Below are positions 1-11,448 of a DNA stretch of 64,000 bases, in pieces. Each line of letters opens with the position of its first letter. Positions within the stretch are counted from its first letter, which is position 1. Position numbers and translations under genes: made by a program. This DNA comes from Astropecten irregularis (taxonomy: Eukaryota; Echinodermata; Asteroidea; Paxillosida; Astropectinidae), in the NCBI GenBank assembly GCA_963971285.1, contig OZ020259.1, forward strand, positions 3,844,001 to 3,908,000, read 5' to 3'. The notes beneath the pieces are model-generated. The model ran no database searches. It was not told the DNA's origin and was given only the letters and a program-made list of their open reading frames with translations.

Positions 1-693
1 AGCCTAATTACCTGTTGGTCTCGGTGGAGAATGGTCGTCCAAGAGTTCCCTTGCTACAGAGCTTAATTGTGTGTTCTGTAGGCTTAATAAGTACATGTAT
101 ACTTGGATCTCAGAGGAATGGTAGCTACGATAACCACCAGAAGTTGGGTTTGGAACAATTTCCAACCTGATCTAGGACTAGATTGGATCCATTAATGTTC
201 TCTTGAAATATGAAGTACATGAATCTGACTGTGGCAACATTGCCCAACATTGTCCTTAAATTTCTGTCATATGATCCTAGTTTAACTGTGAATTTACTTT
301 TAGGGCAAAAAACTCCATAACATTTGAGTTACGTGTGTGGTTTAATAAGTCATCTTGTTTCACTGCATAAACTTTTAACATGTTTAACGTCATCATGAAA
401 TTCATTCATTATTAACACTAATGTGTCTGTTTATTTCATCCGTGTTTTATACTTACATTCTAACCTCCCGGCTTGTCCCACTTGTTTCTCCTGTTTGTCT
501 TTTCCATGACTTAATTATTCATTATCATATCCTCATATACTCAACATTCCTTCAATCAATCCACCCACCACCATTGGATTCTTTGTCATTTTCTGTTGAT
601 TCTTTTCAACTGCAATTTGTGTCCTTTTTTTGTCCTATTTAAAAAAACAAAATTAATTCTGCATTGTTCTGTAGATTTTTTTTTCTCCATGAT

Positions 694-1055
694 TTAAAGG
701 TACTATCATACTTTGGTAGCATACCGAAACAGAAATCTCCACAAATTTACCTGTAATTTACACGGTACATGTATAAAGATGGTGATGGTAGAAACATACC
801 TAAATACAATTGTCTGCCACCGAAGTGCTATATTTATCCAGTAAAAAAAAAAAGAAGAGTAAAAAACCAATTACCAACAATCTTTGGAAGATCAAAAATA
901 ACGGTGAAACAGCATTTTTCACTGTTTTCTACAGTTTTCCGATGATGACATGAGCTAAAAATGTCACAGGTTTGTTTTTTATTCCATGACATATCAAATT
1001 ATGAACAGTCTGCAGCTGTTCTGTCACCTTTACCAATCCTGTATCATGCCTTTAA
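694..1055. mobile_element. Family B element, diverged variant
   Basis: It begins TTAAAGGTACTATCATAC and ends GTATCATGCCTTTAA, the terminal pattern shared by about 15 elements in the window. The interior shares TATAAAGATGGTGATGGTAG and the AAGATCAAAAATAA block with other copies. No coding capacity. Confidence 0.65.
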
Positions 1056-1348
1056 CGACCTTCTCAAATGTACTTTTCTATCTTTCCCACCTCCTTAACC
1101 AAGTTCCCCCCTCTCAATCTATGCATCTTTGTCTTCTTCTTGTAACCTTCCTTCATCCATCTAACGTCATTCGCTTCCATCCATACCAGAAAGATCAATC
1201 CATCTCACTCGGATCGTGTGGTATTGTTTACTTCCACGATGTAAGTTTAATATGCATTAACTCCATAATACCGTGTGTGTATATCAGTATGTTATAGTAA
1301 AAAAAAAATATATAGACCTGGCATCTCAAAATCAGTGGAAAATCTCCG

Positions 1349-1567
1349 GGGGCTGATTTCACTAAGGCTTTGCGATCAACGCTAAAGCCCAAATCCATCG
1401 CTAAACGGAGAATCAATCACAAATTAACATCTCACATTGGTAAACCAACTCTGGTTCAACAATTCAAGCAATCGATTTTTCAATAATTGATCACCAGTAC
1501 ATTATTGATTTGTTTGATTACCAATCAGTGTTAATTTGCCCCGGTATTGATCACCTACTGATCAGCC
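1349..1567. mobile_element. Probable MITE with GGGGCTGAT ends
   Basis: The left side reads GGGGGCTGATTTCACTAAGG and the right side ends CTGATCAGCCCC. The left interior (CTAAAGCCCAAATCCATCGC) recurs in the element at 54252-54421. The right boundary is uncertain. Confidence 0.4.
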
Positions 1568-1946
1568 CCGTAGATATGTGTTATTGATTGTGATGTGTAA
1601 TGTTTGATTGTTCCAGACGTGCAGAACCAATTCACTACCTGATCGCGGTGCTCCATATGTAACCCATAGTGTAGGTGGATCCATGTTGTGTGTGTCGCTC
1701 AAGCTTTCTCGTGTGCATTTTGCCGTGCCTTAATATCACAGTGTCTGTCTAGGGGTTTGGCTTCATTCCTGTCACCTGATCCCCTGGGTCACATAAATTT
1801 CACAAGCCAAGCTTCATGTTAATATCTTTAAAAATTGTCAAATAACCACAAGGGATACTGGAATAGTGGTATACTGGAATAGGGGGTGTGTGCGTGGTTT
1901 CATGGCTTCTGTCTGCCAAACGAACAAAGATAATTGACTGTTAAGG

Positions 1947-2052
1947 ACACCACCAACGTAGGTCTGGATTGCTCAGTTGGTAAGAGTGCCAGTATGGTTT
2001 TCCGGAGGTAGCTGGTTCGAACCCTGCTCCAGTCAATTTCTCTTTGTTCAAT
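1947..2052 (+). mobile_element. tRNA-derived SINE head
   Basis: A tRNA-like body (GCTCAGTTGGTAAGAG resembling box A, GGTTCGAACCCTGCTCC resembling box B) is followed by AGTCAATTTCTCTTTGTTC. The same body and tail recur at 29500, 37285, 57545 and 59020. The cloverleaf is imperfect, so this is a SINE and not a tRNA gene. Confidence 0.65.
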
Positions 2053-2459
2053 ATTTTTAAAAAAAACTTGCTTGATTACTTCACACGATATTGTCACTGA
2101 TGTACATGTACATGCACATGGCCTCATAAGGAAAACTTTATTTATAAGGAAAAAATTCATGTTAGTTATAAAATGTATTTCGGTTCCATTTGTTTTATAT
2201 TTGTATGCTGTTTTTTCTCATTTTATTCATTAATTTGTTTATTTATTTATTTTTTGTTGGGGCTCATGTGCTTTGTGTTTTTGTGTGTGATGATTTAATG
2301 TGATTTTGTTTGTTTTGGCCTAATTTTTGTGAAAATGTGAGTTTGACTCAACTTGATGTTGTGTGCTATTTAATAATGAAATTGACTTTACAAAGCTAAT
2401 TATTATATATGTATATCTATGTAGATGAAACTAGTTGTAATCTTGTAATGAGTAATTCC

Positions 2460-2611
2460 TGGGCTCGATTTCACGAAAGGCTAAGACTGATCGCAACATG
2501 CGTATCAATCTTAATTGCTAAGCAAAGTGTGATGTATCACAATACTAGCTGCTATGGAAACATGAACAACTCATCTAAAAGATGAATCGCAAATCTTTGT
2601 GAAATCGAGCA
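2460..2611. mobile_element. MITE, GGGCTCGATTTCAC ends
   Basis: Terminal inverted repeats GGGCTCGATTTCAC and GTGAAATCGAGC bound about 150 bases of non-coding sequence. Several window elements share GGGNCNATTTCA ends. Confidence 0.65.
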
Positions 2612-2718
2612 CAGAACCTTTTGGTATAAATCTAAGGTTGGCCATCAGCTTTCATATGCGTTCGGAGGTCGGAAAAATTGGGACCAAACATAGTAGGCCT
2701 ATAATGTTTTGTACATGC

Positions 2719-2876
2719 TGGGGTCGGTTTCACAAAGCCCTATGACTGATTATAACTTAAGTTACGAAGGATATTAACCCATCGTATCCTACATGTACTT
2801 TCGTCTGTGCAGTGCATCATAAGTCCTACGATTGATAATAAGTTACGATGAGTAGAGTTTGGTGAAATCGATCCCT
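2719..2876. mobile_element. MITE, GGGGTCGGTTTCAC ends
   Basis: Left end GGGGTCGGTTTCACAAAG matches the inverse of right end TTTGGTGAAATCGATCCC. The interior AAGTCCTACGATTGATAATA resembles the MITE at 8083-8306, so both belong to one subfamily. Confidence 0.65.
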
Positions 2877-4768
2877 GGTCTTACATTGTTCAACAAAAGA
2901 ATCCATAGGTTGGATTTCTGGTGGATTCAGGAAGGTCCCTTGTAACAATGACTAGGTGACTTTAAGGTTTTAAACCAAGTGTCAAGATCTTGAAAGCATA
3001 AGTGACATCCGGACATCCGTACATCCATGAAGCTAGATCCATGAAGCCCAACATCTGTAGCAGAAATTTTTGCAATTTGTCCAGCTATTTTTGTCATTGC
3101 CGTTCTACAAACACAATATGTTCAGTCACACCAAGAACTAGAGTGTTGCATTTATGTGTCTAATACAGACGTTCACCATTTTCATTGCATGAATCAAGGT
3201 TTGGCATACACTCCACATCACAAATGGCCATTGCTCTAACAATCCAAGCCAATTTATTATTTCACTGAATTCGGCAAAACAGCGACAGTTTTTACCGAAA
3301 AATATAAACTATGTTTAAAAGGGCAACAGACTTAGGGCATTAAATTCATGTTGCCCAATTTTTTTAATTTTTTTTTTTCAATTTTTTTTTAAAGGGTCAC
3401 TGCAATGCAAATATTATGGCCTGAACATGTGCCAATCAAAAAACTGTACATGGGAATTGTGATTTTACCCACTTCCTCACATTGATTCAGGGTTAAAAAC
3501 AGGTTTTTCAGTTTGTATGCTAATTAGCATTTCCATATTCATGAGCAAAACTGTGATGTCATCTGGGGAACTGAGAGCAGTAACTCAATTGATTTGTGCA
3601 CAGTTGTTTTATAGGTTTTCTGACAAAACCTTCCCCCTCAATGGGTTTTTTCGTGCTGAATATGTTCCTTTCACTCAACTGGTGGTGTAATTTTTTTGAC
3701 AAACCATTTCTGGGGGTCATGTTTGCCTCTTTATTTGTTTATGTTTTTTCATTATATTTTGGCTGTTGGTTCCCTACATGAGTATGCATGAAAATCCCCC
3801 ATTTTGCAAAGCCGTTCAAAAGAAAGCCAAATGCTGGTTTGAAACCAAAATAAGACTTGCCATTCATATTTGTCAGTATATTCTCTGTATGAAGGCAATA
3901 AAATAACCTGACTAAAATAAGCACTGCAGCCGCCCTTTAAAGAGTTTGACTGTCAAAAATGTTTTTATTAGAATCCTCATAGTCCAAAACCTTTGTTTAT
4001 AAAGTTTGGTTCATCTGGGTTTCCTAACAAGGGAGAAGGGGAGGGTTTAGGCTGGTTTAGCGTGGAGTTTTGTTGTTTTTTTGTGCACAGGTCTATGGGA
4101 CTATTGCCCTAATGCAAAATTTAGCGAAATGCTTATTATTATTTTTATTATTATTGTTTCTTCACAAATTCACCTGTTGCCATGATGCACCCGTTTATTA
4201 TCCACCATGTGCACTCATCACCCACTGAATTGTATAGAGGCACCCTGATTTGCCGCAGACTAAAAACTGCTCCTTTGAATTCCTTATTCTATGGACGTCC
4301 TTCCATCCATCCCTCAAAGTGCGTTATCTAGAAAAAGATCTGTAGATAGATAGATACAGTTTGCAAAATGCTGGCTTCCAAGATATACAGGCCACAATCT
4401 TAGGGCTGGTTATACTTTATCATAAGCAATGTGATTATTGCCAAGTCAGAATGTGAGGTTAATACCTTAACAGCTTGCTGTCAACGACTTGCTGTTTCAC
4501 AGACAGTTGATTTGTGGGGGAGTTTTTTAGCGTACAGAACAGATTCCTTACACTTTTCACAAGTGCTTCTCCAGACATGACGTGAATCACTTTGATTTTT
4601 GATATTCTGTTTTGCTTTGACGATGTGGCTGGTACATTCCCCTCATTCCTTTCATTTGTTTTTCTCATTTTTGTTTGGTTTATTTCTCCTCATTCCTCAC
4701 TCTCTTGACCCCTCTATTGCATGCTGGCCCCCCTGATCACCTTGGCATCATCTTGGCATCCCCAACAG

Positions 4769-5179
4769 GACCGTAAGCTTCACCTTAAACTAGCCTTGAA
4801 GGCCCAAGACCAGCACCACCAGGGTCTTCCCTCCATCCCATGTTCCTCCGCCTCTGGCAACCCCCCGGCTTCATCCTCCTCCAAATCCTTCCAAATCTAC
4901 GCCCTGCACCAAGACCTGAACGTGGGGGCCATCGGGCCCGACGTGCGCCCCTTCCGCATGCCCTGCCACGGCAAGAGCCGCGTCAGCACCGAGGACAAGC
5001 GCATCAGCCAGCTGTACCACAGGGGCCCCGAGGAGAAGGGTCCGACGCTGTACCGGATCGTGGAGCCCAGGACCTTTGAGATGGAAATGGAAGATGAACG
5101 GTGGCAGGAGCGGGATAACGGTCATCATCAAGGATTCCTGCCCAGCATCGGTGCCATGTACTACGACGAAGAGCTAAAT
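4769..5179 (+). CDS. Unrecognised gene, exon a (137 codons)
   Basis: It follows a long pyrimidine-rich stretch and CCCCAACAG. The frame is open from before the acceptor and runs on to a stop at 5272. The donor AAT|GTATTT at 5180 is weak but is in phase 0, matching exon b. The true 3' edge could differ by a few codons. Confidence 0.65.
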
Positions 5180-8100
5180 GTATTTGAGACTTCTTCGATT
5201 GGCCTTCTCTCAGCAGCCTTCCGTACCTCACTTTGCTGTTTTCTAACTCTGACCCTTCTGACCTCTAACTGATGCCGGTCTCTGGTCATTGACTCTTCGC
5301 TTTGCTGATTAACAGAGCAGTGTGCTTGCTTTAAATGTAACCCCTTGCTTCCTTCATGCTGTGGCTCCATCAATGCTTAATTGGTGGCTGTGATGCTAGG
5401 ATGCTCATGCAACAAACAGCAATGCACAGCACTCCACTGCAACCCACTGCAGCACGTACCAAATGCAGATATACAGGGCTTGGTTTTCATGTGTGCTTAT
5501 AATTAAAGAAATTGAATTTATCAATTTATCGAACCAAAACCATTTCGCATACATCCATCCAGACTTTGTACGGCTTAAAATTTCAAACACATCTTTTTAA
5601 TGATGTTCTTCATTTGGGAACTGATCAAAAGATTTCTACAAATAACCTCCTTTTTTAGTTTAAATCTCTATTTTTTTGTATTTTGAGAAAAAATCCACAT
5701 GGTGTATCGATACATTTTGTACAAAGCTGAACATTGTTGTGTACTACACGAAATGCACAGCAAGGCACAATAATGCATTACAATGCACAACAATATAATG
5801 CACAGCAATTCACTGCAATGCACAGCAATGCACAGCAATATACGCACAGCAATGCACTGCAATTCTCTGCACAGCACAGCCAAACGTCACTATACACAGT
5901 ATGCATGCACAGCACTGTGGACAGCACAGGAAAAGATATACCGGTACATTCATTAGTATATTCATACATGTTACTTAAAGAAAGTTAAATACAAATCTGT
6001 GGCCGTTTACAAAACAGAGGCTCAGGCTCCGTCTCAGGCTCCGGCTCCATTTCGTGAATCCATTCTGAAATAACTGGTATCAAAATAGAGGCTTTTGGCT
6101 GCGGATATGAAGTAGATTCTCTGGTTTGAAAAAGAAAACAGAGTTTCAGCTTCAATGAAAAACCACAGCCTATATTTTCAGCATATGAATGTCAGGGCTG
6201 GAGCCTGAGCCTAGGCCTCCGTTTCGTAAACGCCCTGTGAATATATTCTTCAGTAGCAGAAAGTTCACACATTTTTCAGCACCAAATACACTGGTTGAAG
6301 AGCGATGAGACCACAGGTTATATACCATGACGAATATCACCACTTCATGGAGTGGCATCATTCATTAAGGAATTTCTTGGCCGCAACTTGTTTCCATGGA
6401 TCATGTGGGTTGTGCACATTTTTAACCACATTTACTTGCTTTATTAAAATGATTTGGTTAATCGTGTGATTCGCTTGAAAAAAAAATATAATTGTGATAA
6501 GATCATTATTCATTAATGTGTTATGCAGTGTCATTTAATGATTTCCATTTCCATGGCAATTGATTTTTCATCATTGTACTGAGAATTTGTCTTTATTTCA
6601 TTATTTCATCCCATTTTATCTGCTGCATTTCTTGTATTGACGGCAAAATGTTGTCCTCTACGGTAAGCAAAATCTACAAAATGTGCATTATGTTGAACAT
6701 GTATGTATGTTCTTTGTTCAGCAAACCTATTCTGCTAAATATGCTTTAAGGGATTCTTTGGTAAAGTTAATAGAACAGCTGATGTCTGTTCATAATTTGA
6801 TTTGTCATGAAATAAAAACAAACCTGTGAAATGTTCAGCTCAAATGATCAATGGAAACAGTAGAAAACAGCGAAAAACCATTGCAATTGTTACAAAATTG
6901 TGTGAGAATAGATGTCATTTTTTTTCTTTCCAAGATGAAAAATATGTTGGTGTTTGGCTTGATTCTTGTCTGGATAAATACTGCTTTTCTGGCAAAAACA
7001 TTTATGTTTCTACCATTACCGTATGTATACCCTGTAAGATTTACATACATCTGTGAATATTTCTGTTTTGGTTTGTTACCAATGTTGTATATGCCCTTTA
7101 ACAGACTAATGGTATTATGCTAAACATGCTTTAAAGGTTTTGCAAGGTTGTAATATTCAGAAAATCTTAAAGTTTTAATACATGATTTTAAAAGTCACAG
7201 AACTGCAATCACACTCTGTCTGATCCAACATGTACATGAAGTAATAAACCTTTGAAAATTTTAGCTCAATCGGACATCTGAGTCACAAGAAAACAGCGGA
7301 AACCCGACTCAGTTTTTCTTATAAAACATAAAGAATGGTTTTGATCTTGCCCCGAGATCAAAACTGCTTTCGGTCTTTGTTTGACTAATTCTGGATAAAT
7401 ACACCATTTCAGCCAGAAACATTTAAACGGTATGTTTCTACCAGCACCATCTTCATACTCTGAAAGTTATACATAAATCTGTGAACATTTCTGTTTGGGT
7501 ATGTTACCAATCCTGTACTGTACCTTTAAAAGGATGGAGTGCCGGCAGTTCAAAAGGAGTTCTCTTTTTGGGGGAGCGAGCATTATTCTTCATCATCCAT
7601 AACACGTGATGTAAATTTGTGTCTGTTTGTGTTTGTTTTATAAGCATTGCTACTCTGAAAATAAACATCGGTTAAAAAGAGATGCAACTAATACAGGGGG
7701 TTTGTAATGGTACCTACTGTCGGTTACACATGTTGTAATTGAATGCTTTCATGCAAATGCAGCTGATCTCACACTAATGGAGTCTAACTAGGCTCAGGCT
7801 CCGTCTCTGTCATCCACATGCTGAAAATATAGGTGTATATTGTGCTTTTTCCTTGAAGCCGAATCTCTGTTTTCCTTTTCAAACCAGAGAATCTACTTCT
7901 GAACCGCAGCCAAAAAAATGGAGCCAGAGCCTGAGCCTAAGCCTGAGCCTAAGCCTGAGCCTCAGTATCGTAAACCCCCTAGGTGTGTTCAAAGTGCCAT
8001 CCCATTGTAACCAAACAGAGCTGAGGCTAACGATGCAAATGTTTGGGATTAGAGTAGAATATTAACAACAAATAGATAATCTGGGGTCGATTTCACCAAA

Positions 8101-10485
8101 CTCATTGTAACGTTACTATCAATCATAGGACTTGGCCTTGGTGCCCCTTCAAATATTTCCATAGACATTATGATTTTCCAATGGAAGTACCTCTTGCAAT
8201 GGAAAAGTGGCCTTGCCCCTTTCAGAACCAAATTCCAGCCCTGTGATGGGTTTATATCCATCGAAACTTGAGTTACGATCGATCGTAGGGCTTCGTGAAA
8301 TCGACCTTAGTTCTGTTTCTAAGACCAAATTAAGTTGTTCTCTTTCTTGCTTCAATTTCTCCTTTTTCTCTCTTTGGTGTCTTTTCTAGCCCGGTGAATA
8401 TGCCAATGCGCAGATGGTCAAGAAGTATCCGCCGTTCGTGAATCGCTACATTGGTCGCAGTAATGCCGGCATTCCCATGTTTTCTCAGGAGAGGTTGGAG
8501 GAGAGGGCCATAAAGGTAATGTCTTGAGAGGGTTGGGGTTTCATGGAGGCTGGTTGTTGCCTTGGTGTCCCTAGTCATTGCCTTGGTGGCCCTGGCCATT
8601 GCCTTGGTGCTCTTTGTCTTTGCTTTGGTGCCTCTGGTCATTGCCTCGGTGTCCCTGGACATTGCCCCTAGTCTTTGCCTTGGAGCTACTGGTCATTGCC
8701 TTGCTGCATTTGGTCATTGCCTTGTTGATCATGCTCATTGCTTTCAATGCTTTGCTTATTTTATTTCAGAGAATGGAAACCTTGAAGAAGATTGAGCAAG
8801 AGCGAATGGAAAGACAAGGTGCAAATCTTCAGGTAAAAACGAGTCTGTTTGTCCACCGGACTATCTGTCTTTCTGTTGATCATTCTTGTATTATATTAAG
8901 TTTTTTAAACTTTCCCCTGTATAGACTTTTTGTTATGAAATAAAAGGTTTACGTTGAAAAAAGTCAAGTGAAGCTTTCTCTACAAATGTCATATCCTGCA
9001 AATCATTCCCTTACTTTCAAACCTGTTGCTTTCAACCGCTAGCTCTCGGAAGAGAACGAATACGCCCGCCTCCTAGCTTTGGCAAGACAAGCCCAACTAG
9101 AGGACCAGGAGGAGATGAGATATCGGCTGGATTCACCGACCCTGACCATCCACTGCAACATACCGGGCACCCCTGGTAACCCCTTCAATCTTAACTTCAA
9201 GCACGGCTACACTCATAGAAGTAAGTTGATATATAGATTGCAGGGAAAAGGGTTGAAAAGAATTGCACAGATTCAGAAGTGAAGTCGTGCAGAGGTGTGT
9301 CAGCATTGAAACTTAGGGGAGTTTACGAAACGGAGGCTCTGGCAGTCTGGCTCCAGCTCCCACTCCGTCTCCCACTCCGTTTTTCTAAAAAAAAAAACGG
9401 TTCAATCTGCTGCTACCAACGTCTCAAAAGTCTCCCATCGTTGTGATATGAATCCCACCTGAGCCAGCAAAAATTTCTTTTCGCACTGGCAGTCACTTAA
9501 ATACGCTGAGTATATTGTTCTAATCCCAATTGTCGAAGAGCAAACTCATATTTGAATAATAACTAGCACCCTAACACACAGAGCAGCTGATTATAACAAC
9601 GATGTCTCGATTTGGTTTGATTCAGCAGATTCAGCGATGATGAAAGGTCACCCCTTTGGCCTGGACGTGAAAGGCGATTGCCTTCAGGAGGGCGACAGAA
9701 GGCAGGACATCTCCCACACTGCATCCTCGCGGTCAACTCCTCGTAAACTGGAGCCCATGGGCGGCGCCAAGACACCGCGGACACAGAAGAGCATGCAGTG
9801 CGAGCCAGGAAACCAGACGTTTGTTGTCGGTCACATCAAGGGAGCCAACCTGTATCAAATCAACTCCAGCATCAAAAGCGGGCTGTTAGAAGCCGACGGC
9901 CCGGAACCGAGCCACCATCATCAGGATCTGACCAATCACAAAGGAGACGCCAACTCGGGCAGTGGACAGCCGGCCAACAGGGACTCGGTGAAACCACTTG
10001 GTGTGCAACACCAACCACTGGGTCTGGACGGGGAGAGGACCCTGACTCAAATAGACCTGAGAACGTTCCGGGAAGACCGAGATGAAGATCGACACAATCT
10101 CGCCAGGCTCTCGTCAGGGATCGTAAACAGCAGGGGCGATCAACCTCGCATGCAGAGCGCCAAGAGCTTCAGCCTCCAGAACCCGTGGACGGGAGCTCGG
10201 AGTCTCCCGAACGGCAACGGCAGACTCATCCCCAACCATCCAGGACCCCACCACAATCACGCCCCGCTGCCCATCCGATCCACCAGAACCAGGCAGCTCT
10301 CTGCCATGAAGAAGAACCACATGGACCTGATTGAACAGCAGTACGGCCGCTTCCTCTCCGGAGTGGACCCTAAAAGGGCGCCTTCTACTGCCGCCAAGTA
10401 CCTTCAGAGTTTAGCCAGAAGCATGAGGGGAAGCGAATCTCTATTGAGTCACAAAGCCGGAACGAGACAGGTAGATAAGAAATAA
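4769..10485 (+). CDS. Unrecognised gene, 3' part (5 exons)
   Basis: I do not recognise this protein. Exons 4769-5179, 8390-8515, 8770-8832, 9043-9220 and 9629-10485 join in one frame (phases 0, 0, 0, 1) and give 544 residues ending at a TAA. The N-terminus is not visible; exon 1 here opens at an acceptor (CCCCAACAG) with no start codon required. Residues about 60-180 are mixed-charge with conserved-looking segments (ALHQDLNVGAIGPDVRPFRM, MVKKYPPFVNRYIGRSNAGI). Residues about 180-235 are Glu/Lys/Arg-rich and likely a short coiled coil (METLKKIEQERMERQ). The last 285 residues are hydrophilic, rich in Gly, Ser, His and Gln, probably disordered, ending in a basic helix-like stretch (MKKNHMDLIEQQYGRFLSGV). 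There is no signal peptide or membrane span in the visible part. Exons are GC-rich compared with the surrounding introns, and the splice chain makes a real gene very likely. A cytoskeletal or ciliary role is only a guess from composition. Confidence 0.8.
5406..5920. repeat. Degenerate 10-base repeat, CAATGCACAG type
   Basis: Two blocks (about 5406-5470 and 5744-5920) are made of variants of CAATGCACAG and CACTGCAATG. They lie in intron 1 of the unrecognised gene. Several overlapping open frames here are by-products of the repeat. Confidence 0.7.
6001..6234. mobile_element. Family A element, complete
   Basis: Ends GGCCGTTTACAAAACAGAGG and CCTCCGTTTCGTAAACGCC are inverted repeats. Inside each end lie hexamer runs GGCTCAGGCTCC and GGAGCCTGAGCC. 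The core (GTAGATTCTCTGGTTTGAAA, CAGCTTCAATGAAAA) recurs at 7791, 31386, 52060, 58181 and 63498. Confidence 0.75.
6746..7103. mobile_element. Family B-like element
   Basis: The sequence runs from TTTAAGGGATTCTTTGGTAA to GTTACCAATGTTGTATATGC. It shares CATAATTTGATTTGTCATG and AACAGCGAAAAACC segments with elements at 694, 46294 and 61205, and the ATCTGTGAATATTTCTGTTT end block with family B. Confidence 0.55.
7131..7533. mobile_element. Family B-like element, AGCTCAATCGG subtype
   Basis: The right half carries the typical family B blocks (CTGGATAAATACACCATTTC, ATGTTTCTACCAGCACCATC, GAACATTTCTGTTTGGGTAT) and ends TACTGTACCTTTAAAAGG. The left half (GAGTCACAAGAAAACAGCGG) resembles the element at 43973. 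Confidence 0.55.
7791..7985. mobile_element. Family A element
   Basis: Left hexamers AGGCTCAGGCTCCGTCTC face right hexamers GAGCCTGAGCCTAAGCCTGA. The end reads TATCGTAAACCCCC, like the 6001 copy. An overlapping CTCTCTCTCTCT-like frame is not a gene. Confidence 0.7.
8083..8306. mobile_element. MITE with GGGGTCGATTTCAC ends, carrying a nested element
   Basis: Ends GGGGTCGATTTCACCAAA and CTTCGTGAAATCGACC are inverted repeats. The interior is split by a family C element (8133-8243); the outer arms (TACTATCAATCATAGGACTT, GAGTTACGATCGATCGTAGG) match the MITE at 2719. Confidence 0.7.
8133..8243 (-). mobile_element. Family C element, minus orientation
   Basis: On the minus strand it reads through GGCAAGGCCACTTTTCCATT, CATTGGAAAATCATAATGTC and ATTTGAAGGGGCACCAAGGC. 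These blocks also occur at 27411, 31614 and 50681. It sits inside another MITE, so the insertion is secondary. Confidence 0.75.
8390..8515 (+). CDS. Unrecognised gene, exon b (42 codons)
   Basis: The acceptor TTTTCTAG follows a strong pyrimidine tract. The donor is AAAG|GTAATG. The exon encodes PGEYANAQMVKKYPPFVNRY and the following GRSNAGIPMFSQERLEERAI. Both ends are phase 0. Codon use looks like a conserved exon. Confidence 0.85.
8553..8746 (-). repeat. 21-base minisatellite, short array
   Basis: Variants of TCATTGCCTTGGTGCCCCTGG repeat about nine times in intron 2 of the unrecognised gene. The reverse complement is the same unit as the larger array at 49961-50316. Open frames such as repeated VIALV are artefacts of the 21-base period. 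Confidence 0.85.
8770..8832 (+). CDS. Unrecognised gene, exon c (21 codons)
   Basis: The exon lies between TTATTTCAG and CAG|GTAAAA, both phase 0. It encodes RMETLKKIEQERMERQGANL and a glutamine, a charged probable coiled-coil segment. Confidence 0.85.
9043..9220 (+). CDS. Unrecognised gene, exon d
   Basis: The exon lies between CAACCGCTAG and AGAA|GTAAGT. It is 178 bases and ends in phase 1. It encodes a charged helix (LSEENEYARLLALARQAQLE) followed by HCNIPGTPGNPFNLNFKHGY, a segment with the look of a folded or binding motif. Confidence 0.85.
9310..9400. mobile_element. Family A left-end fragment
   Basis: GAGTTTACGAAACGGAGGCTC followed by GGCTCCAGCTCCCACTCCG and an A-run matches the left end of family A. 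The right end is absent, so it is truncated in intron 4 of the unrecognised gene. Confidence 0.5.
9629..10485 (+). CDS. Unrecognised gene, last exon (285 codons plus stop)
   Basis: Acceptor TTTGATTCAGCAG; a NAGNAG choice three bases upstream (9626) would add one residue. The frame continues exon d and ends at TAA 10483-10485. The product is Gly/Ser/His/Gln-rich and probably unstructured, with a basic C-terminus. An AATAAA overlaps the stop codon (10481-10486), and an AGACAG|GTAGAT donor-like site lies just before it; neither is proven used. Confidence 0.85.
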
Positions 10486-10736
10486 AAATGGAAATATTGG
10501 AGAGGGAAATGCAGTATTAATTTAGGTTAAGCTGTTGGAGAACCTTTAAGTCAGCTACAGACAACTTGATCAACCATCAAGTGGGACCAGCTCCCTGGTT
10601 CTGTGCTACTCGGTTCAGCGAAGATCTTGAGGAATTCTTTCCAGGTTAATGTTGACTGATGGAAGTTCTGTTTGGTTGCGAGACCCTTTCACAAGCGTGC
10701 CTGCCTTCCTAGCATGAAAGCCTGACTTTGCAGACT

Positions 10737-11017
10737 AGGGGTGCGTTCCACTCCAGCGAACTATCCACACGGCGTATTATGTGCACAACCGTTTTCAAAC
10801 CAGAATGCGCTGTTCTCCAAACACGCCTAACATAGCTAACGGTGTGAGGAGGTGTTTGCTGAAGTTGGCTAACTACATTGAATGAAAGATGGACGTAATA
10901 CACAACACATGTTAGCCATTTGTTGCATGTGTGTTCCACTTCAAAATCAAAGCGTAACGCGAACCTCACGAAAAAGTTGACATAATATGTTCGCACGAGC
11001 GGAACACACGGCACCCC
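10737..11017. mobile_element. hAT-like MITE
   Basis: The left end GGGGTGCGTTCCACTCCAGC and the inverse of the right end (GGGGTGCCGTGTGTTCCGCT) are imperfect inverted repeats of about 30 bases. Length is about 280 bases, with no coding capacity. The hAT assignment rests only on the style of the ends. Confidence 0.55.
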
Positions 11018-11137
11018 AAGTCTTCTCCAAAAAGTCCAGAGTCAGCAAAGTCTTTATGACTGAACAGTTCAGTCCAAATATTGTATGTGTATCTAACTGA
11101 CTTAATACCACATAAAGCTCCCGTCCAGCTCATTTCA

Positions 11138-11225
11138 CTGCTAACTATGTCATTGAATTTGATATTTTTGCCCATGAATCTGTATTTCTTTGACAAAAAC
11201 CAAAGTATGATATTACCTTTAAACA
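11138..11225. mobile_element. Family B right-end fragment
   Basis: GATATTTTTGCCCATGAATC through CAAAGTATGATATTACCTTTAA is the standard family B end. A second solo end lies at 12664-12733. Confidence 0.7.
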
Positions 11226-11448
11226 CCCTTCATCCATCTTTCACGTACTGTGTAAAGGAAATCCTGACAAGATATTTGTTCCTCACATTAAAATTATAAA
11301 TTTGATTATTAAAGTACAACAGACACGAAAACACTTCATTCATTGGACAACCGTAATTCGCTATAGACTTTATTATGCACATGACATGTTGGACAGTGAC
11401 ATGACCTAAGATATAATATTTGGACATGACCAGCTGTGCTGTTGACCT

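Larger units (their letters stand above)
1..4768. other. Non-coding stretch upstream of first recognised exon
   Basis: I found no exon here with a convincing frame and splice sites. It may be an upstream intron of the gene at 4769-10485 or intergenic DNA. It holds a family B element, a tRNA-like SINE and at least two MITEs with GGGCTCGATTTCAC-type ends, listed separately. The rest is AT-rich single-copy-looking sequence. Confidence 0.6.

Noticed and set aside
4840-5231. Overlapping open frames on both strands of exon a
   Set aside because: They arise from the high GC of the exon; only the frame of 4769-5179 continues through matched splice phases into exons b-e.
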